From MADRE2 sp964397015 (GTDB lineage Bacteria > Desulfobacterota > Desulfobacteria > Desulfobacterales > Desulfobacteraceae), in the NCBI GenBank assembly GCA_964397015.1, contig CAYNHL010000153.1, positions 1 through 7,555 on the forward strand: a stretch of DNA of 7,555 nt, read 5' to 3'. The position numbers and the translations under genes are program-made. Below the pieces are notes generated by a model. It had not been told where the DNA came from, ran no database searches, and was given only the letters and a program-made list of their open reading frames with translations. Every line of letters starts with the position of its first letter. Position 1 is the stretch's first letter. This document shows positions 5,221-7,555 of the stretch, piece after piece.

Positions 5221-5256
5221 CTTTCACTGCTATAAAGAGAAAGGTGCCCTGCTTTC

Positions 5257-6669
5257 ATGTCCGTTAAGGTTGAGAAAAAAACAAAAATTTTCTGTCTGGT
5301 AGCCACATCGATTTTTATGTCCACTCTGGATTCAAGTATCGTGAACGTGGCCCTGCCTTATATAATGGAAAGCTTTCAAACCCGTGTGGATGTCATTCAG
5401 TGGGTGGTGATCAGTTATCTTCTCACAGTTTCTTCTCTTTTACTGATTTTCGGGCGGCTCAGCGATATCAGGGGCCGCAGGTTGGTGTACTGCTCGGGAT
5501 TCCTGGTTTTTACCTTGGGATCCCTGCTCTGCAGCCTTTCTAATACCCCGTATTTCCTGGTGGGCTCGCGCGTTGTGCAGGGGTGCGGTGCTGCCATGCT
5601 CATGGCGTGTTCTCCTGCCCTGATCGTGGATGCGTTTCCTCCAAACGAGCGTGGGAAAGCCCTGGGTATGGTCGGTGCGGTTGTTGCCGCCGGATTGACA
5701 GCCGGGCCATTTATCGGCGGCATGCTCCTTGACCATTTTTCCTGGCGGGCCATATTCTATATCAATCTTCCCATCGGTATCGCTGCCACAATAGGCGGTT
5801 TCATACTGCTCAGGGGCGGCAGTATGGACCAGGGATCAGGTGAACCGCTCGATTTTCTGGGAGGTGTGATGCTGGCCATTTCGCTGATCGCCCTGATTTC
5901 CGGCATGACACAGCTGGAAAGGTGGTCTGTTGCATCTTTTGAGTTCATGGTGACCACCCTTGTTTTTTTCATGGCTGCAGCCGGATTTTTCATTGTAGAA
6001 TTCAAGACAGATTACCCCCTGCTCGATCCTGTCCTCCTTCGTATCCGGCTGTTTGTGTTTCCGGTGATAAACTCAGCCCTGCTGTTTTGCACATTGTTTA
6101 TTGTCATTTTCATTATGCCGTTCTACCTGGTCCAGGTCTGCGGTTATTCCGCTTCTGCAACTGGTATTGTCATGACAACCCCGTTTATCTTTCTGCTTGT
6201 TGTCAGCCCGGTTTCCGGGGCACTGTATGACAGGACAGGATCCTTGGTGCTGTGTCTTCTCGGACTTTTCGTGGTGATGACGGCTTTGATCACCCTGTTA
6301 TTCCTGTCGCCCGGCATGCCGCAAAGTTCCGTTATTTGGCGGTTGTCCCTGATCGGCCTCGGGACGGCTCTGTTCGTGTCTCCAAACAACACGGAAGTGA
6401 TGAGTGCGGTGCCGGTTCACCGCCGGGGTATTGCTTCTGGAGCGGTAGCCACCGCGCGTAACCTGGGCATGGTTATCGGTGTGGCCCTGGCAGGCCTGAT
6501 CCTTTCCTCTGCGATTCCTATCCGGAACACCGAAGCAGGGATGGATCATTTCAACAGTGACATGATCCCGTTTTTCATGGCCGGGTTCAGGCAGACGCTG
6601 ATCACGGCGATTGTCTGTTGTGCCCTGAACATGGTACTGGTACTGTCCAGGGGGAAAAGGAACCGTTAA
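5257..6669 (+). CDS. MFS multidrug-type exporter, DHA2 family (EmrB/QacA-like, 14 helices)
   Basis: A 470-residue inner-membrane protein, nearly all hydrophobic helices, the usual length for 14-helix drug:proton antiporters. The DHA2 signature LDSSIVNVALP at 24-34 includes D25 in helix 1. Motif A GRLSDIRGRR is at 66-75, motif B R105-V-V-Q-G at 105-109, and the antiporter motif C, AAGLTAGPFIGG, at 144-155. Family members expel drugs, dyes, bile salts or metabolites in exchange for protons; the substrate cannot be read from sequence. A cytoplasmic loop lies near 190-205 (RGGSMDQGSGEP), before helix 7. No EmrA-type membrane-fusion partner or TetR/MarR regulator is adjacent, so it may work alone across the inner membrane. 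The ATG follows an AAAGG sequence (5240-5244) by 12 bases, a slightly long spacing. It is transcribed away from the DUF1848-dus unit and toward the second dus gene. Confidence 0.9.
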   Translation: MSVKVEKKTKIFCLVATSIFMSTLDSSIVNVALPYIMESFQTRVDVIQWVVISYLLTVSSLLLIFGRLSDIRGRRLVYCSGFLVFTLGSLLCSLSNTPYFLVGSRVVQGCGAAMLMACSPALIVDAFPPNERGKALGMVGAVVAAGLTAGPFIGGMLLDHFSWRAIFYINLPIGIAATIGGFILLRGGSMDQGSGEPLDFLGGVMLAISLIALISGMTQLERWSVASFEFMVTTLVFFMAAAGFFIVEFKTDYPLLDPVLLRIRLFVFPVINSALLFCTLFIVIFIMPFYLVQVCGYSASATGIVMTTPFIFLLVVSPVSGALYDRTGSLVLCLLGLFVVMTALITLLFLSPGMPQSSVIWRLSLIGLGTALFVSPNNTEVMSAVPVHRRGIASGAVATARNLGMVIGVALAGLILSSAIPIRNTEAGMDHFNSDMIPFFMAGFRQTLITAIVCCALNMVLVLSRGKRNR

Positions 6670-6689
6670 ACCGGACGGCAGGATAACGG
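6663..6689. repeat. Short inverted repeat over the MFS stop codon, between convergent genes
   Basis: CCGTTA at 6663-6668 is complementary to TAACGG at 6684-6689, enclosing a 15-base loop. It overlaps the MFS stop and lies in the 47-base convergent gap. The 6-bp stem has no T-tract, so I do not call it a terminator. No better terminator is visible in the gap. Confidence 0.25.
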
Positions 6690-6716
6690 ACCTTCATGGG
6701 AAAATATGGCCGTGTT

Positions 6717-7555
6717 TTAAGGTAAATGTCTGAATTCGCCCGTGTTCTGAAAAAAAGCTTCGACTCTGTCTTTATACTGGTCAAAGGTTGTGGCTTTTAA
6801 TATGGCTTTGAGTTCTTTTCCGCCGTGGTTGAACGAGGGACCCAGGTATGTCCAGAATCCTTTCATCCTCCCGGTCAGGTGCCCAGGGCCATCGAAGATA
6901 CCCTGGTACCGGAGCAAAAGTTCATCCATGAACGCTTTTATCCTATCTTTGCGGCAGGCTTTTGTTTTGATTGCCTTGATATCTTCTGCGGCAAATGGAT
7001 TGGCCAGCAGGCCCCGTCCGATCATTACATGTGTGATAAAGGGGAATCTTTTTTTCAGGCTTGAAAAAGAGTCTCTTCCGGTTATATCACCATTGTATAC
7101 AAAGTGATGTGGGCTGTTTTCAGCCGCCAGGCCGAATGCCCGTTGATCAGCCGCACCTGAATACATCTGGATGCCGGTCCTGGGATGGAGGATAATATGT
7201 TTCAAGGGATACCGGTTAAGCACAGGCAGCAGGTCCATGATTTCACCGGGGTGTTTTCTTCCCAGCCTGAGCTTGATGGTAAGTTCTGAGGATATGCCGG
7301 AAAGTATTTTTTCCAGCAGGGCATCGATTGTTTCCGGATAGGGCAGCAGGCCTGATCCCCGTTTTTTTTTGGCCACTTTTGAGTGGGGGCATCCAAGGTT
7401 CCAGTTCAGGGTCTTGTGTCCCCTGTCGTGCAATGTCTCGGCCAGAAAAATGAAGTCATCGGCATTGTTGCCCAGAATCTGGGGGGTGACCGACAGTCCA
7501 GGATTGAATTCCGGCAACACGTCCCTGATCCGGGAAGGTTTGAGCCTCGGCCGGC
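6717..7555 (-). CDS. Second tRNA-dihydrouridine-synthase-family protein, N-terminus off the window
   Basis: The frame is open from its TAA (6717-6719) to the right edge, about 279 codons, so the true start lies outside; the in-frame GTG at 7520 is probably internal. Dus hallmarks are present: VTPQILGN (substrate/FMN strand), NWNLGCPHSKVAKKKRGSG with the active-site Asn and Cys, TIKLRLG with the FMN-contacting Lys, IILHPRTGIQMYSG with the His, YNGDIT and THVMIGRGLLANP for phosphate binding, then a helical C-terminal domain. It should reduce tRNA uridines with FMN and NADPH. The NWNLGCP wording and the C-terminal domain differ from the DusB-type protein at 2903-3865, so this is a separate subfamily rather than a recent duplicate. 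It retains the canonical GCP that the other copy lacks. The target position on tRNA is unknown. It is convergent with the MFS gene. Confidence 0.88.
   Translation of the reverse strand, partial: RPRLKPSRIRDVLPEFNPGLSVTPQILGNNADDFIFLAETLHDRGHKTLNWNLGCPHSKVAKKKRGSGLLPYPETIDALLEKILSGISSELTIKLRLGRKHPGEIMDLLPVLNRYPLKHIILHPRTGIQMYSGAADQRAFGLAAENSPHHFVYNGDITGRDSFSSLKKRFPFITHVMIGRGLLANPFAAEDIKAIKTKACRKDRIKAFMDELLLRYQGIFDGPGHLTGRMKGFWTYLGPSFNHGGKELKAILKATTFDQYKDRVEAFFQNTGEFRHLP

Noticed and set aside
5257..6669. MFS gene as part of a two- or three-component efflux system
   Set aside because: No membrane-fusion, outer-membrane or regulator gene lies next to it in the window.
7518..7520. GTG as the true start of the second Dus gene
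   Set aside because: The frame stays open to the window edge, and the Dus N-terminal FMN-binding segment would be missing if translation began here.

Overview
The window reads as ordinary chromosomal housekeeping DNA from a Gram-negative bacterium. It is most likely a sulfate-reducing member of the Desulfobacterota (Desulfobacteraceae-like). That placement is inferred from the gene neighbourhood (engB-era followed by a small HNH gene), the mid-range base composition and the flavour of the proteins; no marker gene proves it. I found no CRISPR array, tRNA, rRNA, insertion sequence, phage gene or integration site.

Layout, left to right. At 3-1322 (+) is a ribosome-assembly cluster: the last 35 codons of the GTPase EngB/YsxC, complete era, and a 96-residue HNH-nuclease-like protein 7 bases after era. 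At 1381-2145 (-) is an unrecognised 254-residue protein with a Tyr/Gln/Pro-rich N-terminus, a predicted coiled coil, a basic linker and a recombinase-like helix-turn-helix tail. It has two abutting promoter-like elements and a leader carrying an exact tandem decamer and an interrupted dyad. At 2155-2486 is a 332-base AT-rich, non-coding divergent spacer. At 2487-2891 (+) is queF, the short-form preQ0 reductase of queuosine synthesis. At 2903-5132 (-) is a tightly packed three-gene unit joined by two ATGA overlaps: a 119-residue protein of unknown function, a DUF1848 protein, and a DusB-type tRNA-dihydrouridine synthase. At 5257-6669 (+) is a 14-helix DHA2-type MFS exporter read divergently from that unit. 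At 6717-7555 (-) is a second, different dihydrouridine-synthase-family gene cut by the window edge.

How the genes relate. Most of the recognisable content concerns RNA and the ribosome: EngB assists the large subunit, Era the small subunit and 16S rRNA, QueF makes the queuosine precursor preQ1, and two Dus enzymes reduce tRNA uridines. The MFS pump appears unrelated. The points most worth a second look are the radical-SAM-like CX3CX2C motif at the very C-terminus of the DUF1848 protein, its translational coupling to dus, and the unrecognised 254-residue protein with its elaborate upstream region. I do not see a clear new multi-gene defence or mobile system here.
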